In this document: one piece after another, positions 9,941 through 19,341 of the stretch
Layout of the letters: each line of letters starts with the position of its first letter
Position numbering within the stretch: position 1 is the first letter of the stretch
Source of the DNA: Bradyrhizobium sp. JYMT SZCCT0180
GTDB taxonomy: Bacteria > Pseudomonadota > Alphaproteobacteria > Rhizobiales > Xanthobacteraceae
NCBI RefSeq assembly: GCF_018130165.1
Contig: NZ_JAFCLZ010000006.1
Span: 1 to 64,000, forward strand
DNA length: 64,000 bases
Reading direction: 5' to 3'
Notes under the pieces: generated by a model
The model's input: the letters and a program-made list of their open reading frames with translations, nothing else
What the model was told of the DNA's origin: nothing
Databases searched by the model: none
Position numbers and translations under genes: made by a program

Positions 9941-12031
9941 CTACACTCCGGCTTCCGAGAGTATCACCGCCGGGAACGCGATGATTCCGCAGCCATGCGA
10001 CTCGAAGGCACCAAAGGGCTGCGGCTTGCTGATGGCGAAACCCTGGACGTAGTCGACGCCAATCTCACGAAGTGCCTCGAGCAGGGCTGGGGTTGCAACG
10101 AACTCCGCAATCGTTGCGATCCCCATGACTTTCCCGATCTTATCAATCATCTCGACCATGGCGCGATCGACGGGACTGGTCAGCATGTCTCTTATGAATG
10201 CGCCGTCGATCTTGAGGTAGTCGACCGGCAGGTTCTTCAGGTAAGCAAATGACGACATGCCGCTTCCAAAATCGTCCAGCGCAAAGCGGCAACCCGAGCT
10301 TCGCAACGCCGAAATAAAGCGCCGTGCGCTGTCCAGATTCGAGATGGCGCTTGTTTCCGTTATCTCGAAGCAAACGACGTTGCCCGGAATACTGTGGGCA
10401 TCCAGTTCGCGTCGAACAAATCCAACGAAGCTGTCATCGCCAAACGTCTGGCCGCTGAGGTTGATGCTGCACTGAGAAATCGGCATCGACCGCCGCCTCG
10501 TCAACTGATCCGCCAGCTGGCTGAAGGCGCTCCGGACAACCCAGCGGTCGATGAGCGGCATCAAGCCATATCGCTCCGCTGGCGGAATAAACTCTGCCGG
10601 CGCAATGATGCTTCCCGATCTATCCTTGAGGCGTAACAGCAACTCCAGGTGCCGGCCACCCTTGTCTCCTTCACGCACCGGAATGATCTCCTGTTCGTAA
10701 AGACAGAAGCGATGGTTTTCCAACGCCTCCTGAATGCGATGAACCCACTTCATTTCATCCACCCGCTGCTGCAGCTCGGTGTCTCCGCTGTGGAAGACCT
10801 GTACGCGATTTTTGCCTTTTTCCTTCGCGCCATAGCAGGCGATGTCCGCCTGACGTAACGCTACCTCGGCCGAAACGCCGGGCTCGTCGATACACGCGCT
10901 GCCGATGCTGGCTGTCACGCCAAATGACCGCCCCTCCCAACTGAAGCTGAAGGTCTCGATGGCCACGCGCAGACTTTCGGCGATCTCTGTAGCACGTGCT
11001 GGTTGGCAGTGAGGGAGCAAAAGACCAAATTCGTCGCCGCCCAATCGGGCAAGCACGTCGTCGGGCCGAACCTGCTGCTTTAGAATATCCGACAGCTCGC
11101 GCAACAGCTGATCGCCGGCCAGATGACCACATGTGTCATTCACTATTTTGAACTGGTCCAGATCGAGGAAGATGAGCGCGTGCGCCACGTCGCCGTTCCT
11201 GAACCCATCGAGACGCTCCTTGAGCCGCGCCTCGAACTCTCGCCTGTTCGCCAGGTTTGTCAGCGGATCATGGGACGCCTGCCAGGCGAGCCGCCGCTTT
11301 TCTGCGTACAAGGCCGCCTCGAACGCCTGACGCTGCAGTATCAGCCGCCGCGTATGCCAGATGATCAGCAAGACCAGAAGGGTTGCCGTCGCCAGATTCA
11401 CGAACGTCAGCATGACCTTCACGGCTCGCGACCCGGCGCCAAGAACGTCCGAGAAAGCATTGGCCCGAACAGTCAGCTCGCTGTTGAGTTCGTAAAGTCG
11501 TGACGAGAGAAACTGAAGCCGGGAACTGTCCGTCGGCCGACCTTCGTTCATTTCGGAATGAATGGCATCTCCAAAGATAGCCAGCTCCAGCAGCATGGAG
11601 TCGGTCGCGGCCCATTGCTGTATCGCACTTTTCAAATACGTTATTTGGCCGAAATACCGAAACAGCCAGATCATGCCGGAGATGTCGTCCGGATGATTTG
11701 CGCCTTGCAAAAATCCTGCCCTGGCGACCTCAAGGTCTGGCTGGTCCTGCTCCAGTGCCCGTCGCGCCAACTGATCGCCCAGCGGAACAGCCAGCGCAGC
11801 ACGATACTCATCAAAAAGAGATTGCCGCCCCGAATGCAAGTAAAGATGCAGGAAGTACACCGCGTTCTTCTGCGACCTCGACCAGCTTGCCTCGCCCGCG
11901 ACGTATGCTCTGACCGCCGACAGAATATCGAGACTGAGCCCGGCAACGAATGCCTGGAGCAGAACGACCGCCACGAATGGCGAAACCAGCCTCAACAGGC
12001 GGTAACGGAAGTACTGCTTGAGCCAGTTCAT
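9941..12031 (-). CDS. membrane-bound GGDEF-EAL cyclic-di-GMP enzyme
   Basis: This 696-residue protein has a transmembrane segment at about 12-32 and another at about 210-232, which bound a ~175-residue periplasmic sensor region with no named domain. The GGDEF domain has RLGGDEF with an RPDD inhibitory site exactly five residues before it, so cyclase activity and product inhibition are likely. The EAL domain has LELLLRL in place of EALLR, then [30 protein letters not shown] and VQGFAISKP; most metal ligands are kept. It starts 33 bp after the chemoreceptor gene on the same strand, so the two probably form an operon linking PAS sensing to c-di-GMP turnover. The net direction of activity cannot be read from sequence. 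Confidence 0.9.
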   Translation of the reverse strand: MNWLKQYFRYRLLRLVSPFVAVVLLQAFVAGLSLDILSAVRAYVAGEASWSRSQKNAVYFLHLYLHSGRQSLFDEYRAALAVPLGDQLARRALEQDQPDLEVARAGFLQGANHPDDISGMIWLFRYFGQITYLKSAIQQWAATDSMLLELAIFGDAIHSEMNEGRPTDSSRLQFLSSRLYELNSELTVRANAFSDVLGAGSRAVKVMLTFVNLATATLLVLLIIWHTRRLILQRQAFEAALYAEKRRLAWQASHDPLTNLANRREFEARLKERLDGFRNGDVAHALIFLDLDQFKIVNDTCGHLAGDQLLRELSDILKQQVRPDDVLARLGGDEFGLLLPHCQPARATEIAESLRVAIETFSFSWEGRSFGVTASIGSACIDEPGVSAEVALRQADIACYGAKEKGKNRVQVFHSGDTELQQRVDEMKWVHRIQEALENHRFCLYEQEIIPVREGDKGGRHLELLLRLKDRSGSIIAPAEFIPPAERYGLMPLIDRWVVRSAFSQLADQLTRRRSMPISQCSINLSGQTFGDDSFVGFVRRELDAHSIPGNVVCFEITETSAISNLDSARRFISALRSSGCRFALDDFGSGMSSFAYLKNLPVDYLKIDGAFIRDMLTSPVDRAMVEMIDKIGKVMGIATIAEFVATPALLEALREIGVDYVQGFAISKPQPFGAFESHGCGIIAFPAVILSEAGV

Positions 12032-12064
12032 CGGAAACCAGGACTCGATGGCAAATCCTTTCGT

Positions 12065-13729
12065 TCAAGCCAGGGCTGCCGCCGCGCGCTGCATATTGGC
12101 CGACATGTCGCCTGTCACCGTGCTCTGCTCGTTCACGGCAGCCGCGGTACTCGTCACGTATTCATTGACATGTCCAATAGCCGCTTTGATTGTACCCAGA
12201 GTGCTGACGACGTCGGTGGATACGCTGTTGAGCGCATCGATCTCGGTCCGGATTTTGTCGGTCGCTTGTTTGGCCTGGTTGGCGAGGCTTTTTACCTCGG
12301 ATGCCACAACCGCGAATCCCCTGCCGGCTTCGCCAGCCCTCGCCGATTCGATCGTTGCGTTGAGCGCGAGCAGATTGATCTGGCCGGTGATGCCGTTGAT
12401 CAACTCAATGATGCTTCCCATCGATTCCGCTGCAGCACTCAGGCGCGTGGCCTGAGCGTCTGCAGATTCAACGTGGCCGACGGCGGAAACCACGACGTCC
12501 TTGGATTTCACCATCGTTTCTGAAATCTCGCGTATCGATGCGGTCATCTCCTCACTGCCGGCCGCAACCGACTCGATCAACCCCCGAGCCTCCTCCGCCT
12601 TCATCCTGGCGACGGCCTTCACCGTGACGTCGGTCGCGTACTTGACGACTTTGAACGGCTTGCCATTCAAATCGAGAATCGGATTGTAGGACGCTTCTAT
12701 CCAGATATCGCGCCCGCCTCTGGCCAGGCGCTTGTACTCGCCGGCCTGATATTCACCGCGGTTCAGATCCTGCCAGAACTGAGCATACGATGCCGACGCG
12801 CGGTCGGTCGTCGCCAGGAACATGCTGTGGTGCCGGCCTTCTATTTCAGCGCACGAATATCCCATCGCATCGAGGAAGTTCTGGTTGGCGCGTATGATCG
12901 TGCCGTCCATCTGGAATTCGATCACGGCCTGTGATTTCTTGATAGCGTCGATTTGCCCCCTCGTATCGGCCGCCAGCAACTTCTGTTCCGTAACGTCGGA
13001 AGCGAACTTGACGACCTTGAACGGCGCTCCGGTCTCGTCGAGGATCGGATTATACGAGGCCAGGATCCAGACCTCCTTACCGCCCTTGCCGAACCGCTTG
13101 TATTCTCCCGCAAGAAATTCTCCCCGATTGAGCTTCGCCCACGACTCCAGATAGGCCGCACTGGCGCGAAAGCCGGGTTCGACAAACATGCCGTGATGAT
13201 TGCCCCTGATTTCATCGAGTGTGTACCCCATGACTTTCAGAAAGTTGTCATTTGCGGTGATGATCGTTCCGTCCAGATTGAACTCTATCATGGCCTGAGC
13301 GCGACCGATCGCGGCGATCTTGCCGGCATCCTCCATCGCTCTGCGTCTCTCCACTGTAATATCCGTAGCGAACTTGATTACCCGGGTCGGTTTGCCTTTG
13401 TCGTCGAGAACGGGATTGTAGGACGCCTGAATCCAGATGGCGTTTCCGTCCTTGCGGACACGCTTGTACTGCGCGGATTGAAACTGGCCTCGATTGAGCT
13501 TCGTCCAGAACTCGCGATAGGATGCGCTGTCCCGCTCAGCCGTCGGCACAAAGATGCTGTGATGCTTGCCCTTGATCTCGGCGAGCGAGTATCCGAGGGC
13601 TTGAAGAAAGTTCTCGTTGGCCTCGACGATCGTGCCGTCGAGATCGAATTCGATGACGGCTTGCGATCGGCTGATCGCATTGGCCTGAGCCAGCGCACTT
13701 TCAATGAGCTTGCCTTTGCGTCCGAACAT
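12065..13729 (-). CDS. soluble methyl-accepting chemoreceptor with three tandem PAS domains
   Basis: This 554-residue protein has no membrane segment. Three near-identical PAS-PAC units (about residues 18-135, 140-258 and 262-380) repeat motifs such as AVIEFDLDGTIV, ANENFLQALGYS, HHSIFV and WIQASYNPVLD. A short signalling domain follows, with the conserved hairpin NLLALNATIESARAGEAGRGF. The signalling part (~165 residues) is shorter than in classical receptors, as in other soluble PAS receptors. GGGGGATACTC precedes the ATG. A redox or haem/flavin ligand is possible for PAS units but is not shown here. The GGDEF-EAL gene follows after 33 bp. Confidence 0.9.
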   Translation of the reverse strand: MFGRKGKLIESALAQANAISRSQAVIEFDLDGTIVEANENFLQALGYSLAEIKGKHHSIFVPTAERDSASYREFWTKLNRGQFQSAQYKRVRKDGNAIWIQASYNPVLDDKGKPTRVIKFATDITVERRRAMEDAGKIAAIGRAQAMIEFNLDGTIITANDNFLKVMGYTLDEIRGNHHGMFVEPGFRASAAYLESWAKLNRGEFLAGEYKRFGKGGKEVWILASYNPILDETGAPFKVVKFASDVTEQKLLAADTRGQIDAIKKSQAVIEFQMDGTIIRANQNFLDAMGYSCAEIEGRHHSMFLATTDRASASYAQFWQDLNRGEYQAGEYKRLARGGRDIWIEASYNPILDLNGKPFKVVKYATDVTVKAVARMKAEEARGLIESVAAGSEEMTASIREISETMVKSKDVVVSAVGHVESADAQATRLSAAAESMGSIIELINGITGQINLLALNATIESARAGEAGRGFAVVASEVKSLANQAKQATDKIRTEIDALNSVSTDVVSTLGTIKAAIGHVNEYVTSTAAAVNEQSTVTGDMSANMQRAAAALA

Positions 13730-14043
13730 GAGTATCCCCCAATCAAAAGAAGCGGTGCGTAACGTCTCCTGCCTGATCCCGGACGTTGACGGTCGACATC
13801 CGGCAGCGGAGCAAATCGTCTTCAGTTGAATTAAACCGATTCCAAATCTTCAAATCATTAAGCGTTTTTGCTGGATTTCAGCGCACATCCTGCACCACAG
13901 CGACCGAATTAGCGGTCATTGCAGGTCAAGGCACGCTTACCGCGACAAAAATTGTGCGCGATGTACAAAGCTGCGGCTCTGATCCGCAAATTTTGCTGTT
14001 TGAGAAGCGCCTCGCGGCCAAATCGAAGCGGGGAGAATCCGTT
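13730..14043. other. intergenic region upstream of the chemoreceptor
   Basis: About 310 bases between the PAS-HTH regulator stop and the chemoreceptor start, with lower GC than its surroundings in places (13820-13880). It probably holds the promoter of the chemoreceptor/GGDEF-EAL operon. I saw no FNR-type box, tRNA or small membrane peptide. Confidence 0.4.
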
Positions 14044-15057
14044 CTATCGGAACGTGACAGTCGGCTTCAGGCTATTCGGAAAGATGAAGACCGCTCCTCG
14101 ATCCTCCAGCTCGGCACGAAGACGCCCGCTTTCGGCCGAACCGTCTCTCGATATGCCGTCCAACTCCTCCAGGCGGCGTATGACCGCGATCGACACTCCC
14201 GTCAGCTCGCTGAGCCGTTGCACCGACATGCGCAGCATGGTGCGTGCCACCCGCAATTGTGTTCCCGTCGCAGGCCTGGCGGGGTTCAGCAATGCCTGGC
14301 CCGTCCTGTCGTTGTCGATATCGAAGCTGAGGGCAAGCCATTCCGCTATCGCCCCCTCGGCCGATCGGATCGGCGCGACATGAATTTGACGCCAACTCAG
14401 CGCCCCATCGGGAAAGCGAACCCTGACCTCCGTCCTGAATTCCTCTCCACGGCTTACCGCGTCTCGCCAAATCTTCAGCATGCCGCCGCGGTCATCGGGA
14501 TCGACCCAATCGATCCAACGCGTACCCAGGACGCTCATACTTCTGCCAAAGGGCTGCTGATACAGCACGTTGGTCACTTTGCCGTCGGGAGCCGCGACGG
14601 TTACGGTAGCCTTCGACAACCTCGCAATTGCTTGCAGGTATCTTGCTCCGGCGCATAGCAAATGGTTTCTGTTTTGGTCCGCGGTCGCATCCGCCATCAA
14701 TACGAGGAGCGCGTTGGCCCGTCCCTGGTCATCGACGAGGAACTCGCCATACGCGCGCACCCAGCGAACCCGGCGGTCCCCGAGGATGATGCGAAAGGTG
14801 TCGTCAAATGAGATCCGGTTCTGCAGGGCGACATTGACCCTCTCCCGATCTTGCCGATCCCTGGGATGCATCCTGTCCAGCAATGCCTCGCGCGAAGGCC
14901 GTACGCTACGCTCGAAGCCGAACAGGTCGAATATCCCTTCCGACCAGGCCATTCGCTTCTCTGCGAGATTCACCCAGCAGACGCCGACCTTGAGCTGCCG
15001 CTCGAGGAATCCGAGGACGTCGTGGGGAATTGTCTGGTGCTGCGCAATAACGCTCAT
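14044..15057 (-). CDS. PAS-domain protein with C-terminal helix-turn-helix
   Basis: This 337-residue cytoplasmic protein has two PAS-like regions (about residues 20-130 and 145-255) with WSEGIFDLFGFE, RVRWVRAYGEFLVDDQG and SWRQIHVAPIRSAEG. A C-terminal XRE-like helix-turn-helix follows near residues 270-305 (RTMLRMSVQRLSELTGVSIA). There is no kinase, cyclase or receiver domain. This arrangement suggests a one-component sensor-regulator; ligand and targets are unknown. It is monocistronic, on the same strand as the AraC-type gene upstream. Confidence 0.75.
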   Translation of the reverse strand: MSVIAQHQTIPHDVLGFLERQLKVGVCWVNLAEKRMAWSEGIFDLFGFERSVRPSREALLDRMHPRDRQDRERVNVALQNRISFDDTFRIILGDRRVRWVRAYGEFLVDDQGRANALLVLMADATADQNRNHLLCAGARYLQAIARLSKATVTVAAPDGKVTNVLYQQPFGRSMSVLGTRWIDWVDPDDRGGMLKIWRDAVSRGEEFRTEVRVRFPDGALSWRQIHVAPIRSAEGAIAEWLALSFDIDNDRTGQALLNPARPATGTQLRVARTMLRMSVQRLSELTGVSIAVIRRLEELDGISRDGSAESGRLRAELEDRGAVFIFPNSLKPTVTFR

Positions 15058-15153
15058 CTCATTGATCTGGGCTTCGAAAGATTCGGCGACCCGGAAGGCC
15101 TGATCGCGAGGCTACTGATTTCGGCAGTCGCCGCCCACGAGACGATTTCGCGG

Positions 15154-15243
15154 TCAAGACGCAAGAAGCACCCATGCAGCGGCACTGCATAGGCCAAAGA
15201 ACCAAACAATCGAAAACCAGAACAATGCATCGTCGCGTGACAT
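15154..15243 (-). CDS. 29-residue single-helix membrane peptide (putative)
   Basis: The reading frame MSRDDALFWFSIVWFFGLCSAA... encodes a charged N-terminus (SRDD) followed by one strongly hydrophobic, tryptophan- and phenylalanine-rich helix up to the stop. GGAAG lies 4 nt before the ATG. It is too short for standard gene finders. It sits in an otherwise gene-free gap between two regulator genes. Its composition resembles small membrane subunits or regulators, but no family is recognised. Confidence 0.45.
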   Translation of the reverse strand: MSRDDALFWFSIVWFFGLCSAAAWVLLAS

Positions 15244-15416
15244 GAAGCTTCCGGCAATTCCAGCCTGGTGCGGCGCCTGTGCGGATATACCGGAGCGCTG
15301 CCATGCAAATCTTGTTATCGCGCGCCAAGAACTTGGGATTCCGCGCCGAAAACTTTGCGAAGATGCCTTTTCAACGATGCCCGTGGCTTTGAATGAGGGG
15401 TCGGAGCAGCCCGACC

Positions 15417-16538
15417 TTAGTTGTCGCCCTGTCGCTCGTCGTCGGCCTTTTCACGGGCTTCCAACGCTATCGGTGCGCCTCTCGCCGGAACGCAATTGGA
15501 CAGCCGGAACTCTCTTGGCGTGGTTCCTGTCCAGCGCTTGAATGCGTGAGTGAAGGAGCTGACTTCCTGATAGCCCAACAGCCACGCTATTTGAGTGACA
15601 GGCAGTTCGCGATCACTGAGATAGCGTTGGGCAAGAGCTGATCTCAGCCTGTCGAGTATTTCGGCGAAGGTTACACCCTCGTCTCGAAGCTTCCTCGATA
15701 ACGTACGCGAACTCATGCCAAGCTGACGGGCGACTTCCGAAAGTTCGACTCGCCCGTGCGGAAGCAGTTGCGGTATTATTCCCTCCACCCGTGAATGATT
15801 ACTTCCGCGCAATCCCGGTCGGTGAGCAAGCGCCTCCTCCGCATACTGCCGCAGCAGATTGTTCAGATGAGGATCGTGTCCGACAATCGGCATCGAAGCG
15901 GCCAGCGCCGGAAGCATTATCACATCCGTATCGGCGTCAAATTCCACTTCGGTTCCAAAGAAGGCATTGAACGCCGCCGGCGAGCCGGCCCTGGCATGTC
16001 TCACCTTCAATCGACGCGCGGCTATTCGACTGCCGGTAAGCTGTCGGCATATGCGCATCAGCGCAACCAGCCAAAACTCGATCTGATGCCGATCGGAGCC
16101 TCGGTCTACGTTTACGTAGTCGATCGCGATGTTCGCCGTTCCGTCCAGTTTGAAGCCCAGGCGCGCTCCGTCAGTGTTGATCCTGCTATAGCGTTCAGCG
16201 TTGCGAAACGCATCCGCAAGATGTTCTGAGGATGCCATCACATAGTAAACCAAACCAATCTCGCGCAGGTCGAAGCTGCTTGCCAAATGAAACCCGAGAA
16301 GGTCATCCCGAAGTTCTTCGGCGGCCAGTTCCAGGAGCTTGATCTGGGAATGCACCTCGAGACGAACCGTTGGATCGGTAATCTCCTCAGGTCTCAACCC
16401 CGACTTCGACAGAACGGTTTTTACGTCCTTGTCTTGCTCGCGCAGTCGCGCGCATGCCAGGCGAGCGATTCGTCCGGTGGCACTCGGGATCGAACGAAAT
16501 CCAGCAGATCCATTTGAACTCATGAGGTTGGACCTCAT
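15417..16538 (-). CDS. AraC-family transcriptional regulator (OruR/ArgR-like N-terminal type)
   Basis: This 373-residue protein has an arabinose-binding-like N-terminal domain of the QhpR/OruR type (about residues 25-220, with LLGFHLASSFDLREIGLVYYVMASS). The C-terminal AraC DNA-binding domain has two helix-turn-helix units (VELSEVARQLGMSSRTLSRKL and LPVTQIAWLLGYQEVSSFTHA) and ends in FKRWTGTTPREFR. GGAAGGGAA precedes ATG 16538; an alternative ATG at 16523 is also possible. It is divergent from the substrate-binding protein gene and could control it, but an FNR-type box lies between them. Confidence 0.88.
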   Translation of the reverse strand: MRSNLMSSNGSAGFRSIPSATGRIARLACARLREQDKDVKTVLSKSGLRPEEITDPTVRLEVHSQIKLLELAAEELRDDLLGFHLASSFDLREIGLVYYVMASSEHLADAFRNAERYSRINTDGARLGFKLDGTANIAIDYVNVDRGSDRHQIEFWLVALMRICRQLTGSRIAARRLKVRHARAGSPAAFNAFFGTEVEFDADTDVIMLPALAASMPIVGHDPHLNNLLRQYAEEALAHRPGLRGSNHSRVEGIIPQLLPHGRVELSEVARQLGMSSRTLSRKLRDEGVTFAEILDRLRSALAQRYLSDRELPVTQIAWLLGYQEVSSFTHAFKRWTGTTPREFRLSNCVPARGAPIALEAREKADDERQGDN

Positions 16539-16628
16539 TTCCCTTCCGAACTTGCGTTCTCAGGACCAACATTTTCCCGATAGAAGGCTTGCCTCTGACA
16601 AGAACCGGGTCGTCGCGGGCGACCGACC

Positions 16629-16642
16629 TTGATCTAAATCAA
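16629..16642. promoter_or_regulatory. FNR/FixK-type box
   Basis: TTGATCTAAATCAA, an exact match to TTGAT-N4-ATCAA. It lies 68 bp before the preferred start (16711) of the substrate-binding protein and 90 bp from the divergent AraC-type gene. Confidence 0.8.
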
Positions 16643-16710
16643 GTAAATCAAGCCGGATGCCTCCAATGGTTCCAAATCAGACTGATCCCCTTGGTCACCG
16701 AGCTCATCCG

Positions 16711-17931
16711 ATGCAACCCTTTGCTCGAACGTTGATCGCGATCGTCGTGGCGCTTACGTCGCTGGGCGCGATCACCGAGCGCGTGCGCGAACCGGGCGTG
16801 ACCGACACCGAAATTCGTATCGGCAATGTTATGCCCTATAGCGGGAGTTTGGAAGCATTCGGAGCGATCGGAAAGGCCGAAGCGGCGTATTTTGAGATGA
16901 TCAACGAGCGTGGCGGGATCAACGGCCGCAAGGTGCGCTTCATCTCCCATGACGACAAGTCCGATCCGTCGACCGCGCTGGAACTTACGCGCGGCCTGAT
17001 CGAGAAGGAGGACGTCCTCCTGATGTTCGGTTCGTTCGGAACTCCGGGCAATTTTGCCGTCCGCACATACTTGAACGAGCGGCAAATTCCTCAACTCTTT
17101 GTCGCCTCCGGAGACGATCATCTGAGCGATCCATCGCTGTTCCCCTGGACAATGAGCTGGCAGCCCTCGATCCGGGAAGAGGGGCGCATCTACGCCAACT
17201 ACATCCAGGCGTTCTACCCCGGAAAACGGATCGTTGCGCTTTGGCAGAACGATCATTTCGGCCGTGAACTATTCAGGGGACTGCAGGACGGTCTCGGTGA
17301 CATCGCCCGGATGATCAGGCTCGACATCGCGCACGATGCCGCAGACGATAATCTGGGCAAGCACGTATCGGTCCTGAAGCGATCAGGCGCCGAGATTTTT
17401 GTATTTGCGGGCGCGCCCGCAAACCTGACGAAAGTCATCCGAAGCGCGGCGGATCTGAACTGGCACCCTGTGTTCATCCTGAACCACATGTCGTCATCGA
17501 TCGCGACGGCGCTAAAGCCTGCCGGCCCGGAAAATGCCTTGGGCGTGATTACGGCGACCTTCCTGAAGGACGCCAGTGATCCGGCCTGGAAGGACGAGCA
17601 AACCGCCAAGGATTGGCCGACATTCGTCGAAAAATACAACCGGGCTGGAGGCAAAGACGACAACGCCGCCGTGTTCGGATACGCGGCCGCCGAGACACTG
17701 GCCCAGGTGCTCAAACAATGCGGCAATGACCTGTCTCGCGACAACGTCATGAAGCAGGCAGCGGCCCTCGAAAACTACCAGAGCTCGATTTTGCTGCCTG
17801 GAATCAAGATCAACACCGGACGTTGGGACTTTAGGCCAATCAAGCACCTGCGACTGGTTCAGTTCGACGGCCGTAGCTGGCAACCGATCGGCGACGTGCT
17901 TGAAACCGCTTTCTCCAGATCCCAGAAGTAG
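16711..17931 (+). CDS. branched-chain amino acid-type ABC transporter substrate-binding protein
   Basis: This is a 406-residue LivJ-like periplasmic binding protein. ATG 16711 is preferred over 16657, since a signal peptide (QPFARTLIAIVVALTSLGA) begins there. The mature part opens with VTDTEIRIGNVMPYSGSLEAFG and INERGGINGRKV, characteristic of the type 1 binding fold. No permease or ATPase genes are nearby, so it is an orphan that must use another transporter or act as a sensor partner. The ligand is unknown; related proteins in Bradyrhizobium bind amino acids or aromatic acids. An exact FNR/FixK box lies 68 bp upstream. Confidence 0.85.
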   Translation: MQPFARTLIAIVVALTSLGAITERVREPGVTDTEIRIGNVMPYSGSLEAFGAIGKAEAAYFEMINERGGINGRKVRFISHDDKSDPSTALELTRGLIEKEDVLLMFGSFGTPGNFAVRTYLNERQIPQLFVASGDDHLSDPSLFPWTMSWQPSIREEGRIYANYIQAFYPGKRIVALWQNDHFGRELFRGLQDGLGDIARMIRLDIAHDAADDNLGKHVSVLKRSGAEIFVFAGAPANLTKVIRSAADLNWHPVFILNHMSSSIATALKPAGPENALGVITATFLKDASDPAWKDEQTAKDWPTFVEKYNRAGGKDDNAAVFGYAAAETLAQVLKQCGNDLSRDNVMKQAAALENYQSSILLPGIKINTGRWDFRPIKHLRLVQFDGRSWQPIGDVLETAFSRSQK

Positions 17932-17941
17932 CGGCGTCCGG

Positions 17942-18034
17942 GCAAAATACAATCGGGGAGAGGCGGCACGCGGCTATGGCGGTTATTGCCCGCCCTATGG
18001 CGGCTACGCGGCCGCGCGCTATTGCGGCTGGTGA
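17942..18034 (+). pseudogene. C-terminal remnant of a Gly/Tyr/Cys-rich small exported protein
   Basis: An open frame with no start codon, running in from the end of the preceding gene, encodes RGYGGYCPPYGGYAAARYCGW and then a stop. This ending is typical of small secreted Gly-Tyr-Cys proteins in Bradyrhizobium. Nothing upstream in this frame resembles a signal peptide, so it looks like a leftover 3' fragment. Confidence 0.35.
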
Positions 18035-18050
18035 GATCGGTTCGCCGACT

Positions 18051-18314
18051 TTATTTGGGAAGGCATTCCACATTGAAGGCAATGATGATCTGCGCCGGGT
18101 CGCCCTTGCCGATGCTCTTCAAGTCTTCCAAACCACTTTTCAGCTTGGCTCCCGCTTCCTTCAAGCTGCCCTCGAGTGTCGACTTCGCCGCCCTGCATCG
18201 CTCTTCATTCGAGAACTCCTGAAACACCACGGTTGGGAGGAGCCTCCATTCCGCCCTGTCGTTGGTAGCGGCCGGACTGACCGAGTAGGAGAACACGTAC
18301 ATCAGGATCCACAT
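18051..18314 (-). CDS. small hypothetical protein
   Basis: 87 residues with a short hydrophobic N-terminus (MWILMYVFSYSVSPAA). The remainder is soluble and helical with two cysteines (EERCRAAKSTLEG; FNVECLPK). The paired cysteines and hydrophobic start suggest export with a possible disulfide. No domain is recognised. The ribosome site is weak (GGA 10 nt upstream) and the start could be the internal ATG at residue 5. Confidence 0.5.
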   Translation of the reverse strand: MWILMYVFSYSVSPAATNDRAEWRLLPTVVFQEFSNEERCRAAKSTLEGSLKEAGAKLKSGLEDLKSIGKGDPAQIIIAFNVECLPK

Positions 18315-18448
18315 CTAGCTTTGTCCATGAAATGCTGCGCGTTGGGTAACATCGCTCGCTGACGAACTCGCGGTCAGCTAAACCGGGAACTGCGAAGCGG
18401 CGGCGGTAAAGAGCGTCCAGACCGCCGCTCGCCTTTTTCCTGCGCACA

Positions 18449-18853
18449 TCAGTACGGATATTGATACTGCCCGGGGCAAATCCAGTTGCCGTAGGTATCG
18501 TAGTAGCAGCTGTTGTAGCCACCGTAGTAACCATAGGCTCCGGCAGCGGCTGCTGCCCCGACGGCCGCCGCGCCATAAGCCGCACCGCGATAAACCCGGC
18601 CTGGATACCGCCCGGGGTAGCCAGCTATCGGGCGACCAGCTATCGGATGCGCCGGTCGGACGCCTCCGGCGTGAATACGTCCAGCGTGAACGGCGCCGCC
18701 TCGGAAGTGAGCACCGCCACCCCCGTGGAAACCTCCACCACCACCACGGACACCAGCACCACCGCCTCCTCGGCGCGCGAACGCGTCATCGGGAATAAGA
18801 CTGGCGGCGACAAGAACGATTGCAGCGAGTATAGCGAGAGCAAACCGAAACAT
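18449..18853 (-). CDS. Gly-rich small exported protein
   Basis: 134 residues. A clear signal peptide (about 1-26, ending DAFA) is followed by a glycine/histidine-rich region (RRGGGGAGVRGGGGGFHGG), arginine/proline repeats (HPIAGRPIAGYPGRYPG), an alanine-rich hydrophobic stretch (~90-105) and a tyrosine/cysteine tail (YNSCYYDTYGNWICPGQ). Such low-complexity exported proteins are frequent in Bradyrhizobium and have no known role. An exact FNR/FixK box is 87 bp upstream. Confidence 0.75.
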   Translation of the reverse strand: MFRFALAILAAIVLVAASLIPDDAFARRGGGGAGVRGGGGGFHGGGGAHFRGGAVHAGRIHAGGVRPAHPIAGRPIAGYPGRYPGRVYRGAAYGAAAVGAAAAAGAYGYYGGYNSCYYDTYGNWICPGQYQYPY

Positions 18854-18940
18854 GGTGCTTCCTCCCTACTAGGTGCGTTTCGCCTCGCATGGCGATTTGA
18901 CGCGAACGTGCCGAACTTGCGGCGCACTCATGTTGGCTGC

Positions 18941-18954
18941 TTGATCTAGATCAA
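18941..18954. promoter_or_regulatory. FNR/FixK-type box
   Basis: TTGATCTAGATCAA, an exact consensus match, 87 bp before the start of the Gly-rich exported protein gene at 18853 (minus strand). Confidence 0.8.
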
Positions 18955-19019
18955 CGGCAGCAGGGCTAACTTGGCCTGCAGGCGCGCACGGGCACCACGG
19001 CATCGATCCGCTCGGCCGG

Positions 19020-19184
19020 TCAGCATCTCACCGCTTGATGGAAAGCCAGGTTCAAAACGACATCAATAATATCGCTGGTGGCACTGAAGCCAGGCAGATT
19101 GAAGCCATCACGACAAACGTGCTGGATTTGCGCCTGGTAGTCAGCCGCGCGGTCTCGGCATAGAGACGGGCGGCTCTCTCGCAT
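19020..19184 (-). CDS. possible 54-residue hypothetical protein
   Basis: A short minus-strand frame, beginning MRESRPSLCRDRAADYQAQI and containing FNLPGFSATSDIIDVVLNLA, has a natural-looking composition and GGTGGGA upstream of its ATG. An antisense 41-codon plus-strand frame at 19049-19174 overlaps it, so the coding strand is unsure. No family is recognised. This is the only candidate I can offer for the 18.96-19.34 kb gap. Confidence 0.25.
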   Translation of the reverse strand: MRESRPSLCRDRAADYQAQIQHVCRDGFNLPGFSATSDIIDVVLNLAFHQAVRC

Positions 19185-19341
19185 GAAATCCCACCGCTCC
19201 CGAAAGCGTCATAGTATCTGTTCATGCCCAGACGGCGCACGTCGTCAGGCAATCCTCGCGCAAGCCGCGATCGAACGAGGTTGCTTTCGCGGTAGACGCC
19301 ATCCACGCTTCTTGCCAGCGAAGGGACCGGCAAGAGCTGCG

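Noticed and set aside
18395..18445. GC-rich inverted repeat followed by TTTTT on the plus strand as a terminator
   Set aside because: The T run is on the plus strand, but the only complete gene ending there is on the minus strand; no plus-strand gene to terminate.
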